Positions 6,244-15,575 of a DNA stretch of 50,117 nt are shown in pieces. The translations under genes and the position numbers were made by a program. Source of the DNA: Oscillospiraceae bacterium (lineage in GTDB: Bacteria; Bacillota; Clostridia; Oscillospirales; UBA929); contig JAIRUW010000036.1 of NCBI GenBank assembly GCA_031254195.1, forward strand, positions 1-50,117. Reading direction: 5' to 3'. The notes below the pieces were generated by a model. It made no database searches. It was not told the origin of the DNA and worked only from the letters and a program-made list of their open reading frames with translations. Position 1 is the stretch's first letter. Every line of letters begins with the position of its first letter.

Positions 6244-7178
6244 ATCGTTCCCGGAGGTTTTCCCGTAATATCATACACCACGCGGTTCACCTCAGCACAC
6301 TCAGCCGTGATCCGCGCCGAAACCCGTTCCAGTACATCATACGGAATCCGCACCCAATCCGCCGTCACCAAATCGGACGACTTCACGGCCCGCAGCGCGA
6401 CCGTGTGGCCGAACACCCTCGCGCCGTCTTTTATGCCGACGCTTTGCAAACCGGTATGGACGGCAAAATATTGATTGGATTGTATCCCCGCATTTTCCAG
6501 CTCTTCGCGGAAAATCGCGTCGGCCTCGCGCAGTGTGTCCAGTTTCCCGGCGGTGACCTCGCCGAGTACGCGCACCCCTAATCCGGGGCCGGGGAACGGC
6601 TGGCGGTAAACCATCGCTTTGGGCAACCCAAGCGCTTCGCCCAATTCCCGCACCTCGTTTTTATACAGCGTACGCAGCGGTTCGATTAACCCTTCGAACG
6701 CAATCGCGTCAGGCAAGCCGCCGACATTATGATGGGCTTTAACGGCGGCGTGGCCGTCTTTGCCGCTCTCAGACACATCGGTGTAGATCGTACCCTGCAT
6801 CAAGAATCCGATGCTGTCGAGTTTCTTTGCCTCTTCCTCAAAAACGCGGATAAACTCCGCCCCGATGATTTTACGCTTTTCCTCCGGGTCTGTCACCCCG
6901 GCAAGACGGCTCAAAAAGCGGTCTTGAGCATTGACGCGGATGATTCGCATATCAAACTTTCCATAAAAGAGACGTTCCACCTCGTCGCCCTCGTCCTTAC
7001 GCATCAGGCCGTGGTCAACAAACAGACAGGTCAGGCGGTCGCCCACGGCGCGGTGGGTCAGCACAGCCGCGACCGACGAATCAACGCCGCCCGACAGCGC
7101 CGCCAAGACCGGCTTGCCGCCGGTTTGCTTCTGTATGTCCGTTACCGCGTCCTCAATAAACCGGTTCCAGTCGCGCAT
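6231..7178 (-). CDS. guaA: GMP synthase, ATP-pyrophosphatase part only
   Basis: A 315-residue protein matching only the second half of bacterial GMP synthase. The PP-loop SGGVDSS is at residues 29-35, followed by [31 protein letters not shown] and the C-terminal dimer segment ending KPPGTIEWE. The enzyme activates XMP with ATP and aminates it to GMP. The N-terminal glutaminase domain (about 200 residues) is absent: ATG 7178 has GGAAAGG just upstream and carB ends 57 nt before it. Archaea make the two parts separately; here no free glutaminase subunit is visible. Ammonia would come directly from solution or from a subunit encoded elsewhere. Last gene of carA-carB-guaA. Its 3' end (6231-6243) is repeated at 2502-2514. 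Confidence 0.93.
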   Translation of the reverse strand: MRDWNRFIEDAVTDIQKQTGGKPVLAALSGGVDSSVAAVLTHRAVGDRLTCLFVDHGLMRKDEGDEVERLFYGKFDMRIIRVNAQDRFLSRLAGVTDPEEKRKIIGAEFIRVFEEEAKKLDSIGFLMQGTIYTDVSESGKDGHAAVKAHHNVGGLPDAIAFEGLIEPLRTLYKNEVRELGEALGLPKAMVYRQPFPGPGLGVRVLGEVTAGKLDTLREADAIFREELENAGIQSNQYFAVHTGLQSVGIKDGARVFGHTVALRAVKSSDLVTADWVRIPYDVLERVSARITAECAEVNRVVYDITGKPPGTIEWE

Positions 7179-7235
7179 AGTTACCATCCTTTCCAAAAGT
7201 CCTTATTCAATATCGCCGCCATGAAAGACACACTC

Positions 7236-10200
7236 TCACACCCCCGTAATATCCACCACATCCAGCCGCCCCGGGCTGCGGTGCTCCAAGCTGATCAGCA
7301 GCGCTTCGGCGGTGTCCAGTGAGGTCAGGCAGGGGACGCCGCTCTCCACCGCGATGCGGCGGATGAGGTATCCGTCGCGGCGGGAACTCGCGCCGCCGGT
7401 GCTGGTGTTGATGACAAGGTCAACACCTTTACTGCGTATAAAGTCTAAAATATTCAGCTCACCCTCTTCCTCCACCTTGTGGATTAGGTTTGCGCGGAGG
7501 CCGTGGCCGCGCAGGGCGGCGCAGGTGCCCTTGGTCGCGTAGATTTCGTAGCCCATCGTCTGAAAACGCCTTGCCAGCGCGCACATCTCCACCTTGTCGC
7601 TGTCATTGACCGTCATGATGACGCGGCGCGTCACCGAGCGCAGATACCCGCCGCCGATGAACGCTTTGAGCAGGGCGTCGGAGAGGTTGTCGGCAATGCC
7701 CAGCACCTCGCCGGTCGATTTCATCTCCGGCCCGAGGCTGACTTCCGCGCCGTACAGCTTCTCAAAGGAAAAGACCGGCATCTTGACCGCCGTATATTGC
7801 TTTTCCGGGTAAAAACCGTACTGGACCCCCAAAGCGGGCAGCTTGAACCCCAGCGCGGCCTGCGTAGCCAGATCGACGACCGGCATCCCGGTGATCTTAC
7901 TGATATACGGTACGGTGCGTGAAGAGCGCGGATTGGCCTCAATGACGTAAACTTTGCCGTCATGCAGGATGAACTGGATGTTGATAAGCCCCCTTACGCC
8001 TAGCGCCAGCGCTATATCACGCGTATAGCGGTACAGCGTCTCCCGCCGCGCCGACGGCATACGGTAAGGCGGGTAGACGGAGATGGAGTCGCCGGAATGC
8101 ACCCCCGCGCGCTCCAAATGCTCCATGATGCCGGGAATGACGATGTCCTCGCCGTCACAGACAGCGTCCACCTCCACCTCCAGTCCCATGATGTACTGAT
8201 CTATGAGGATAGGCCGCCCGTCGTAGAGCTCCGTCCTGTCCAGCCATTCTCCCAGCTCCTCGTCGGAGAACGCAATCATCATACCCTGCCCGCCCAAAAC
8301 ATACGACGGTCGGGCCAGCACCGGGTAGCCCAGCGTCCGGGCCGTTTCAAGCGCTTCCTCGCGGGTATGGACAGCCGCGCCTCGCGGACGGTCGATATGG
8401 CGTTCCTCTAAAATGCGGTCAAATATCTTTCTGTCCTCCGCGCCGTCTACGCCGGAAAAGGGTGTGCCGATGATCGGGATACCCAGCTCGTGCAATGGTT
8501 TGGCCAGCTTGATGGCAGTCTGCCCGCCGAACTGCACCATCACGCCGTCCGGCTTCTCGATGTCGAGGATGCTGACTACGTCCTCAGGCGTGAGCGGCTC
8601 AAAATACAGGCGGTCGGCTACGTCGAAATCGGTGCTGACCGTTTCGGGGTTGTTGTTGATGATAATCGCTTCATACCCGGCGTTTTGCAGCGCCCAGACG
8701 CAATGGACCGAGCAATAGTCAAACTCGATGCCCTGACCGATGCGGATCGGGCCGGAGCCAAGGACGACCACCCTTTTTTTCTTCTCATCATCCTGCACCG
8801 GCGCCTCGTTTGCCACACCGTACGCAGAGTAGTAATACGGCGTCCGCGCCGCAAATTCCCCCGCGCAGGTATCGACCAAACGGTACCCCGGCACGATCCC
8901 GTGCCGCAGGCGCTCTTTCCGTACCTCGCTAGCCGCCGTCTTCGTCTGGCGGGCGATCAGGCTGTCGGGGAAGCCGAGCTTTTTGGCTTTGAGGAGAAGC
9001 TCCGGCGTGAGAGGGGAGGAGGCCAGCTGTTTTTCCATACGGACGATGGAGTAGATTTTATACAAAAACCAGCGGTCAATTTTGGTGATGCCATGCAGAT
9101 GGTCCAGCAGTTGATTATAATCCACGGCCGGCTGCCGCCTGAGCCATTCAGCCAGCACAAACAACCGCCTGTCGTCAATGTCATGCAGCCGTTCTTCCAG
9201 CATAGCATCGGACAGTTCTGCCAGCTCCGGCATTTGCAGGCTGTCCAGCCCCTGTTCCAAACTGCGTACCGCCTTCATCAGCGCCGCCTCAAAGGAGGGC
9301 GAAATGCTCATGACTTCGCCGGTCGCCTTCATTTGGGTGCCGAGGGTCCGCTTCGCCGTGATAAACTTATCAAAAGGCCACTTGGGGATCTTAACACAGC
9401 AATAGTCCACCGCCGGCTCAAAAAGGGCGTAGGTAGACTGCGTGACGGCGTTGCGTATCTCGTCCAGCCGGTAACCCAACGCAATTTTGGTGGCGACCTT
9501 GGCGATGGGGAAGCCGACGGCTTTGGACGCCAGCGCCGAGGAGCGGGACAGACGGGGATTGACCTCAATGACGGCGTATTCAAAGCTGTCGGGATGGAGC
9601 GCGAACTGCACGTTACAGCCGCCCTCGATACCAAGCTCTTCTATGATGTCCAGCGAAGCCTTGCGCAGCATGGCATATTCCGGCCCGCCCAGCGTCTGCG
9701 TGGGCGCCACGACGATGGAGTCGCCGGTATGTACGCCGACAGGGTCTATGTTCTCCATGCCGCAGACGGCGATGCGGTTTCCCGCGCCGTCGCGCATGAC
9801 CTCAAACTCTACCTCTTTCCAGCCCGCGATGCACCGTTCCACCAGCACCTGCCCGACGCGTGAGGCGCGCAGGCCGCCCGACGTGATGGCGCGGAGCTGC
9901 GCTTCGTCATACGCGATGCCGCCCCCGGTGCCGCCCAGCGTGTACGCCGGACGGATGACGACGGGGTAGCCCGTCCTCTCCGCGAACGCCAGCGCGCCCT
10001 CCAAGTCTTCGGAAACCACGCTCTCAATGCAGGGCTGGCCTATTTCCTCCAGCACCTGCTTAAACAGAAGCCTGTCTTCCGCTTTTCGGATGGCGTTTAG
10101 GCCGGTACCGATCAGGCGGACGTTATGCGCTTCTAAAAAACCGTCCTCCGCCAGCTCCATACATAGATTGAGGCCGGTCTGGCCGCCCAGCGTACCTATG

Positions 10201-10457
10201 ACGCAGTCGGGGCGCTCTTTGCGTATCACATCGCGCACCGTTTCGGCGGTCATCGGCTCTATATAGACAAAGTCGGCGATGTCTTTGTCGGTCATGATGG
10301 TGGCGGGGTTGCTGTTGATGAGTATGACCTCAAGCCCTTCCTCTTTCAAGGCGCGGCAGCATTGCGTCCCCGCGTAGTCAAATTCGGCGGCCTGCCCGAT
10401 GACGATAGGCCCCGAGCCGATCACCAGTACTCGTTTGATTGACATGTCTCTTGGCAT
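7236..10457 (-). CDS. carB: Carbamoyl-phosphate synthase large subunit
   Basis: A 1073-residue protein, the usual CarB length. Two ATP-grasp halves are plain: VLVIGSGPIVIGQAAEFDYAGTQ at the N-terminus and a second copy, VVLGSGPIRIGQGIEFDY, near the middle. EVNPRLSRSSALASKATG-like and EANPRSSRTVPYISK segments lie in the halves. The C-terminal MGS-like allosteric domain runs from about residue 935 (YATKGTCAALRGHG). It makes carbamoyl phosphate from bicarbonate, two ATP and ammonia, for pyrimidines and arginine. It follows carA by 5 nt and precedes guaA. Because the partner CarA has lost catalytic residues, the ammonia source is in question. Confidence 0.97.
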   Translation of the reverse strand: MPRDMSIKRVLVIGSGPIVIGQAAEFDYAGTQCCRALKEEGLEVILINSNPATIMTDKDIADFVYIEPMTAETVRDVIRKERPDCVIGTLGGQTGLNLCMELAEDGFLEAHNVRLIGTGLNAIRKAEDRLLFKQVLEEIGQPCIESVVSEDLEGALAFAERTGYPVVIRPAYTLGGTGGGIAYDEAQLRAITSGGLRASRVGQVLVERCIAGWKEVEFEVMRDGAGNRIAVCGMENIDPVGVHTGDSIVVAPTQTLGGPEYAMLRKASLDIIEELGIEGGCNVQFALHPDSFEYAVIEVNPRLSRSSALASKAVGFPIAKVATKIALGYRLDEIRNAVTQSTYALFEPAVDYCCVKIPKWPFDKFITAKRTLGTQMKATGEVMSISPSFEAALMKAVRSLEQGLDSLQMPELAELSDAMLEERLHDIDDRRLFVLAEWLRRQPAVDYNQLLDHLHGITKIDRWFLYKIYSIVRMEKQLASSPLTPELLLKAKKLGFPDSLIARQTKTAASEVRKERLRHGIVPGYRLVDTCAGEFAARTPYYYSAYGVANEAPVQDDEKKKRVVVLGSGPIRIGQGIEFDYCSVHCVWALQNAGYEAIIINNNPETVSTDFDVADRLYFEPLTPEDVVSILDIEKPDGVMVQFGGQTAIKLAKPLHELGIPIIGTPFSGVDGAEDRKIFDRILEERHIDRPRGAAVHTREEALETARTLGYPVLARPSYVLGGQGMMIAFSDEELGEWLDRTELYDGRPILIDQYIMGLEVEVDAVCDGEDIVIPGIMEHLERAGVHSGDSISVYPPYRMPSARRETLYRYTRDIALALGVRGLINIQFILHDGKVYVIEANPRSSRTVPYISKITGMPVVDLATQAALGFKLPALGVQYGFYPEKQYTAVKMPVFSFEKLYGAEVSLGPEMKSTGEVLGIADNLSDALLKAFIGGGYLRSVTRRVIMTVNDSDKVEMCALARRFQTMGYEIYATKGTCAALRGHGLRANLIHKVEEEGELNILDFIRSKGVDLVINTSTGGASSRRDGYLIRRIAVESGVPCLTSLDTAEALLISLEHRSPGRLDVVDITGV

Positions 10458-10462
10458 AGTTT

Positions 10463-11446
10463 CTACCTCTTCAGCATTTCAACAAATTCAGAAAGCATCT
10501 CCATCTCCGGCTGGAACTGCACCGAGAGGATGTCTTCCCGCCATCGCAAGCCCTCCACCGTTCCGTCGTTGACGTTGACATGGCTGATCTTAGCCTTGTC
10601 AACACTGTTTGTGTCCACAGCGTATCCATGGTTTTGGCCTGTGATGAACGCCTTGCCGGTCGCTGTGTCGCGCACCGGAATGTTCGCGCCCCTGTGGCCG
10701 GGGGAGAGGGGGACGGCTTTGCCGCCGTTGGCTAGTGCCAGCAGTTGGTGCCCCAAACCTGCGGCAAGGACGGGTTTTTGTGTTTGCAGGATATGTTTTA
10801 CAACGCTCAAATCATACTCCGCCGGGTTTCCGGGGCCGCCGGGCAGCAAATAACCGTCAAACTGTCCGTCCATTGCACTGCCGTAGGGAAAGATCTCCAA
10901 TGACACGCCGAGGGAAGCCAGTGCTTGCGCGAGGTCTTTCCGCAGTCCTGTGTCGGGGACGGCTATGACGGCCGCCCCTTCCGCCCGGATGGAGCGTCGC
11001 TCACCCGGATACATAGCTTTCGGGGCTTCTAAGGCTTCCGCCCCGCCAAGTGATATACGCGCCCGCTGCGCTTTACCGCTTCGTAAAAGCCGTACCAAGG
11101 AACGTGTGTCCACCCCTGCGATAACGGGGATTTCAAAACGTTCCAGTACGGCTTTCAAGGATTCCTCACTTCTAAAGTTGCTGGCTATCTCCGACATCTC
11201 AGAAACGATGAGGGCGGCAATTTGCGGTTTTTCGGATTGAAAATCCTCAAAAGACACGCCGCAGTTGCCGATCATGGGATAGGTGAGGACAAGGGCTTGC
11301 CCCAGCGAAGACGGGTCGGTCAAAAGTTCTGTCACCCCGTTCATCGAGGTGTTGAATACAATATCGCGGATGAAACCTCCGGCCTTTCCGCAGAATCCTT
11401 CAAAAACATGTCCGCTTTCCAGCTCCAGCGTGGCTCTCAAGCGCAT
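10463..11446 (-). CDS. carA: Carbamoyl-phosphate synthase small subunit with lost glutaminase residues
   Basis: A 327-residue CarA-like protein, shorter than the usual 350-380. The N-terminal CarA domain is intact (FNTSMNGVTELLTDPS, GVDTRSLVRLLR), as is the class I glutaminase scaffold (LLPGGPGNPAEYD, LGHQLLALANGGK, GQNHGYAV). The nucleophile Cys of the GICLGHQ motif is Gly230 (AAGLGHQ; codon GGT at 10757-10759). The catalytic His of SVQFHPE is Gln312 (SVQFQPE; CAG at 10511-10513); Glu314 remains. Glutamine hydrolysis therefore looks impossible. The subunit probably persists as a structural partner of CarB using free ammonia, as in vertebrate CPS1 where the Cys is also replaced. The start has AGGGGGG close upstream. 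Confidence 0.93.
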   Translation of the reverse strand: MRLRATLELESGHVFEGFCGKAGGFIRDIVFNTSMNGVTELLTDPSSLGQALVLTYPMIGNCGVSFEDFQSEKPQIAALIVSEMSEIASNFRSEESLKAVLERFEIPVIAGVDTRSLVRLLRSGKAQRARISLGGAEALEAPKAMYPGERRSIRAEGAAVIAVPDTGLRKDLAQALASLGVSLEIFPYGSAMDGQFDGYLLPGGPGNPAEYDLSVVKHILQTQKPVLAAGLGHQLLALANGGKAVPLSPGHRGANIPVRDTATGKAFITGQNHGYAVDTNSVDKAKISHVNVNDGTVEGLRWREDILSVQFQPEMEMLSEFVEMLKR

Positions 11447-11452
11447 TCCCCC

Positions 11453-13057
11453 CTAAATCAATTCAGTAGATGTATTACGGATGGCGCCGCCGCCCTTTAG
11501 CATCCTTTTGTTTTCATACATGGCTTTGTCCGCTTGCTGCATGATAAGATTGAGGTCTTCGTTCACTTTTTCCTTGACGCCGCTTCCTATCGACACAACG
11601 ATCTTATATGGATAGTCGTCAATTTTTTGGAGATACTCCCTGACAGACTCGCTCACAGCGTCCGCTTCCAGCCTGGTCGCTTGCGGAAGCAGCAATAAAA
11701 ACTCGTCGCCGCCGATACGCCCGGCTTGCGCGGTGGGTGGAATCTTCTCCGATGACAAGGCCTCGCCGCATACGCGCAGCATGATGTCGCCTGCCTGATG
11801 CCCATGGACGTCGTTTGTCTTTTTGAGGTCGTTGAGGTCGCATATGAGGACGGAGAGCGGCAGATGTTCAGGCGTATCCAGCTCTTTCTTGAGCTGTTCC
11901 ATCATCGAGCGGTTATGCAAGCCGGTCAGCGCGTCGCGTCCGGCGCCGACCTCCAGCCTCTGAATCAGCAGCCTGTTTTCCGTAACGTCGGAATAGACTA
12001 CATATGTGCCGATTTGCCGTTTTGTTTTGTCTAAAATCGGCTTCTCACGCAGATTAAAGACCTTTGCTTCGCTTTTTATATCAAAATGATAATCGGTTCC
12101 GCCCTCTTCGTCGGACAGCTTCTCGCATTTTTTGGCGGCGGCGGCGAGGTTTTCAATCAGCGACTGGTAGGATGTATCGGCGAACTGAAGGCTGTTCAAC
12201 CATTCGGCGGACTTTTGGTTCTTAAAGACGATGTCTTGTTCTTCATTCAAAATCAGAATGCTTTGGTCTAGATGCTGGATAATATTATTGCGTGCCTGAG
12301 AGAGAAACACAAGCCCCTGATTGCCAAGGGTGGCAAGGTAGAAGAAACGAATCGAGAAAATAAAGCCTATCAGCATAAAGTCAACGGGATAGCTCTCTAT
12401 TCCCCCGGAATTGTTGAGGAGGCTGACCAAGAACCCAAGGGTAATCAGTACCGTGCTGACAAGCAGCTTTTCCGAAGGGGCGCGGTAGATTTTAGGCAGC
12501 CTGACATGCTGTATGAGCGCGGTGGTGAAGATAGAGCATACAAGGAGCCCGATGATGGTAAACTGAACATAGTACCAAGGGCCAAACTCCCCGTATACAT
12601 AGTTGATGTGCTCGATACTGACGGACGGAGCAGTCTTTATAAGGTTGACCCCTGTAAAACCGTTCCTCATACCGAGACCGATGTTCAGAAGGGTAATGGC
12701 CGGTATGAGCAGGCAAATCATGAGGATTTGCGGTTTGCAGAACGCGATAAGGTTGTGGAAGCGCATAAGAAAAAACAATACGGCGGTCAGCGCAAACAAA
12801 ATGAAAGCATAAGGCACCAAAGAGAGGATATAGACGACATTTCCGTCGCCGACGACAAACCGCAGAACCGAAACAAGGCTCCAAAGCAGGACACAGCCCG
12901 CTATGGTGGTCAAATGAAGAGGCAAACGGACATTTTGCCGGTTTACATACATCCTGAAGAGCGATAGGGCAAGGTAAGCAAACAAAATAATGTAAAAACC
13001 CATCAGCAAACCGTTGGTAAACAGTTCGTCAAAAATCCGTGTTCCGTCCTCAAGCAT
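11453..13057 (-). CDS. Membrane-bound GGDEF diguanylate cyclase (second of a pair)
   Basis: A 534-residue protein. The N-terminal 230 residues hold seven likely membrane helices of the type found before histidine kinases and cyclases. A PAS-like sensory segment follows (about 270-360, with ILNEEQDIVFKNQKSAEWL), then a GGDEF domain with the active signature GRIGGDEF near 446-453. This points to synthesis of cyclic di-GMP at the membrane in response to an unknown signal. No RxxD inhibitory site precedes GGDEF. Its start overlaps the upstream cyclase gene by 8 nt and it ends 6 nt before carA, so nucleotide signalling and carA-carB-guaA may share a transcript. Confidence 0.9.
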   Translation of the reverse strand: MLEDGTRIFDELFTNGLLMGFYIILFAYLALSLFRMYVNRQNVRLPLHLTTIAGCVLLWSLVSVLRFVVGDGNVVYILSLVPYAFILFALTAVLFFLMRFHNLIAFCKPQILMICLLIPAITLLNIGLGMRNGFTGVNLIKTAPSVSIEHINYVYGEFGPWYYVQFTIIGLLVCSIFTTALIQHVRLPKIYRAPSEKLLVSTVLITLGFLVSLLNNSGGIESYPVDFMLIGFIFSIRFFYLATLGNQGLVFLSQARNNIIQHLDQSILILNEEQDIVFKNQKSAEWLNSLQFADTSYQSLIENLAAAAKKCEKLSDEEGGTDYHFDIKSEAKVFNLREKPILDKTKRQIGTYVVYSDVTENRLLIQRLEVGAGRDALTGLHNRSMMEQLKKELDTPEHLPLSVLICDLNDLKKTNDVHGHQAGDIMLRVCGEALSSEKIPPTAQAGRIGGDEFLLLLPQATRLEADAVSESVREYLQKIDDYPYKIVVSIGSGVKEKVNEDLNLIMQQADKAMYENKRMLKGGGAIRNTSTELI

Positions 13058-14567
13058 TCTCCAACGCCTTCCTTTCGGCGGCCTTGCGGGCCATTTTGTC
13101 GGCGTACATCTTTTGGTCGGCCTGCCCGATCAAGGCAGTGAGGTTTTCATTGCCATGGTGTTTGATGGCATAGCCCAAGGAGATGGAGGGCTGATGTACC
13201 GCCCCCTCGATCGGTTTCTGCAAAGACCTGTTGACGTTTTCGATGTAATCCTCCACATCCTCCGGCGAGGTATTGACCAAAAGCGTGGCAAACTCGTCGC
13301 CGCCATAACGCGCCACATAGCCGTTGCGGGGGCAGCAGTCCATCAGGACCGCGGCGATGTCTTTGATGTACTGGTCGCCCATATGGTGCCCGTATGTGTC
13401 GTTGACGAGCTTTAAGCCGTTGACGTCTCCGATAACGACGGCAAGCGGGTAACTCTCAGTTTTGTCGAGTTTTCGCAGGAGGTCCTGGTAACGGTACCGG
13501 TTGGCCGTGCCTGTCAGGACGTCCACGCCGGCCATGTCGCGCAAGCGGTCGATGAGCAGGCGGTTACGCGACACATCGGTCAGGGTGATAAACTCGCCCT
13601 TTGTGATGCCGTCGCTCATAATAAACTCGCGGCGCTCCATGCGATAAATCAGCGGGATGGCCGCGCCCATGAAATGAATATCGGAATCGGTGCTGTCTTC
13701 CAGCTTTTTGACCAAGATGCGGTTGTTGTTGCCCAAGACGGCCAGCAAGCCGTCGAAATCCACATTCTCCACTTTCCGCCGAAGCGATTGCAGCCATAAA
13801 AGGGCCGGATGGTTGGCTTCGACGATGATGCCGTCCTCGTTGAGAATGAAAATAGCCTGGTCGAGGAAGTCGAAGACGCTGTTTTGGTCGATACTGAGAG
13901 AAGAGCTGTCGCTGTTGAGAAGGTGCGCCAGATAAAACAGCAAGCCGCAGAGGCACAGGCCGTAAAACTGTATGTCAAAACTGATGCTGTCGCGTGAAGC
14001 CAGATAGATGATCTGCGTCAAAATGAGAACACCCAGATAGATGATATGGAACATGGAGCCGCGTCTGTAAGCGCCGGGCAGGCGGCGGAACATGATGACA
14101 ACGATGGCCCCGATGGAGATATAGACAAGATTTTCAAAGACGAGGTTTATGTAATACCAAAACCCGAATGTATACTCTTCATGGGATATAAAGTTGGAGA
14201 TATAAATAGAGTTGACGCCGGGAATCAAGATCAACAGCGAGGTCAGGGCGGGGAAGCCCAGCATGGCGAAAGGCGCCCAACGGGGGATATAGCGCTTGAT
14301 ATGGTAGAAGCTGACGGAGTAATAGAAGAAAGCGGCCGGCAGGAAGGTCAAAGGGATATGTTTTATAGAGAAAAAGTAACCGGCTAAATCTTCGGGAATA
14401 AAAAAGAACAGCAGTTCCAAGCCCTGCCACACAAAAAAACATGTGAGGAAGAAGATGCTGCGGTCGCCGCGTATCTTCCCTTTACTGCGCATCAAAGCGG
14501 CGCATAAAAGTATCCCGAATAGGATGGCCAAAGGTAAATACAGGACAATTTGCTCCTCGTTTGTCAA
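13050..14567 (-). CDS. Membrane-bound GGDEF diguanylate cyclase (first of a pair)
   Basis: About 505 residues, built like its downstream neighbour: seven likely membrane helices, a PAS-like part (FLDQAIFILNEDGIIVEANHPALLWL) and a GGDEF domain with ARYGGDEF. The active-site residues are present but there is no RxxD inhibitory site. TTG 14567 is preferred as start because GGGAGGGAG lies right upstream. The in-frame ATG 14594 has no ribosome site and would lie about 12 nt from the expected transcription start. The two genes probably arose by tandem duplication and diverged. Choice of start is uncertain; the product call is firm. Confidence 0.88.
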   Translation of the reverse strand: MTNEEQIVLYLPLAILFGILLCAALMRSKGKIRGDRSIFFLTCFFVWQGLELLFFFIPEDLAGYFFSIKHIPLTFLPAAFFYYSVSFYHIKRYIPRWAPFAMLGFPALTSLLILIPGVNSIYISNFISHEEYTFGFWYYINLVFENLVYISIGAIVVIMFRRLPGAYRRGSMFHIIYLGVLILTQIIYLASRDSISFDIQFYGLCLCGLLFYLAHLLNSDSSSLSIDQNSVFDFLDQAIFILNEDGIIVEANHPALLWLQSLRRKVENVDFDGLLAVLGNNNRILVKKLEDSTDSDIHFMGAAIPLIYRMERREFIMSDGITKGEFITLTDVSRNRLLIDRLRDMAGVDVLTGTANRYRYQDLLRKLDKTESYPLAVVIGDVNGLKLVNDTYGHHMGDQYIKDIAAVLMDCCPRNGYVARYGGDEFATLLVNTSPEDVEDYIENVNRSLQKPIEGAVHQPSISLGYAIKHHGNENLTALIGQADQKMYADKMARKAAERKALENA

Positions 14568-14612
14568 CCTTCTCCCTCCCGCGAGTAAATTCATATTGAT
14601 AGCTCAGTATAC

Positions 14613-14641
14613 AGTATATAGTATTTTCTTTAAGGACGCAA
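14613..14641 (-). promoter_or_regulatory. Promoter of the GGDEF-carAB-guaA transcript
   Basis: TTGCGT (14636-14641) and TATACT (14613-14618) lie 17 nt apart on the minus strand, upstream of the first cyclase gene. A second TATACT at 14606-14611 gives an alternative -10 box. The -35 box matches only in part. Confidence 0.55.
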
Positions 14642-14669
14642 TAGCCGCTGGAAAATTTCCAATAAAATT

Positions 14670-15563
14670 TTACGTCCGCGTTTCCTCTTCGGCGGTCGCC
14701 GCGCTCAACATCCTGATCGCAAAAATCAACACTGCGGCGGCGGGCAGGCCGATATATAGGAGCATTCTGGGCGCATCCTCCATCAGCGATTCAATGTTGG
14801 GGATGAAGCCGAAAAGGAAATTGGCGAAGTTAAAAACGATGTGAGCCAGGACCGCGGCCCCGAAACGGCCTGTGCGGTGGTATATCCAGCCGAGCAGCAG
14901 CCCGAACAGGAACGCGTACGCAACCTGAATCGGCGTAATGTGTATGATGCCGAACATGGCGGCCTGTATCACATTAGCTTTCCAAAAAGGGAACGCCCGC
15001 ATCAAATGGTTGAACGCCAGCCCGCGGAAGCAAAGCTCCTCGGCGAGCGGCGCGGCGACGCAGACGGACAGGAGCAGGATCATCGGGTCCACATCCATAA
15101 GAAGGCCGTCAAGGGAGCTGGTCGGCAGGCTTGACCCAAACAGTTCCTGAATCGCCGCGATGGCCGGGATGAGAGAAAAATTACCGGCAATGGCAATGAG
15201 CGTAACAAGGAGGAGAAGGGAAGCGGGGCCGCGCGGCGGCATCGGGATAAAACGCTGTCTGCGGCGTTTGAACATAAAATAGAATATGGCCGCGCTGACA
15301 AGCCCGCTGTACAGCATCCCGTTCATGGTGGCTTGCGTATACAACGGCGAGGAAAGGATATCCTCCGGCTCCAACCGCGGGACCACCCCGGATTCCTCTA
15401 TCATGCCGGCGACGACCGGCACAAAGGCTATGATGATCGCTATGAACGATACGACGACTTGGATAACAATATGCAGAACAGGCGGGATGACGGCGCTCCC
15501 AAACGCTCGCCCCTTGGAGGGCGGCGGCGGCGCGGATTCAGAGGGCGGGGTATACCAATCCAT
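14670..15563 (-). CDS. CPBP-family intramembrane metalloprotease
   Basis: A 297-residue membrane protein with a proline-rich N-terminus followed by about seven hydrophobic segments. The family's motifs are present: EELCFRG with Glu175/Glu176, a His in FGIIHI near residue 208, and HIVFN near 241. CPBP (Abi/CAAX-like) proteases cleave within or near membranes; the substrates of bacterial members are mostly unknown, though some give bacteriocin self-immunity. It begins 12 nt after pheT ends and probably shares the pheST transcript, which says little about function. Confidence 0.9.
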   Translation of the reverse strand: MDWYTPPSESAPPPPSKGRAFGSAVIPPVLHIVIQVVVSFIAIIIAFVPVVAGMIEESGVVPRLEPEDILSSPLYTQATMNGMLYSGLVSAAIFYFMFKRRRQRFIPMPPRGPASLLLLVTLIAIAGNFSLIPAIAAIQELFGSSLPTSSLDGLLMDVDPMILLLSVCVAAPLAEELCFRGLAFNHLMRAFPFWKANVIQAAMFGIIHITPIQVAYAFLFGLLLGWIYHRTGRFGAAVLAHIVFNFANFLFGFIPNIESLMEDAPRMLLYIGLPAAAVLIFAIRMLSAATAEEETRT

Positions 15564-15575
15564 GCAATCCTCCCC

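Noticed and set aside
8490..9863. A 457-codon open frame on the plus strand opposite carB
   Set aside because: It lies wholly within carB, whose protein motifs are complete. High GC at wobble positions commonly opens the opposite frame, and the translated product shows no family feature.
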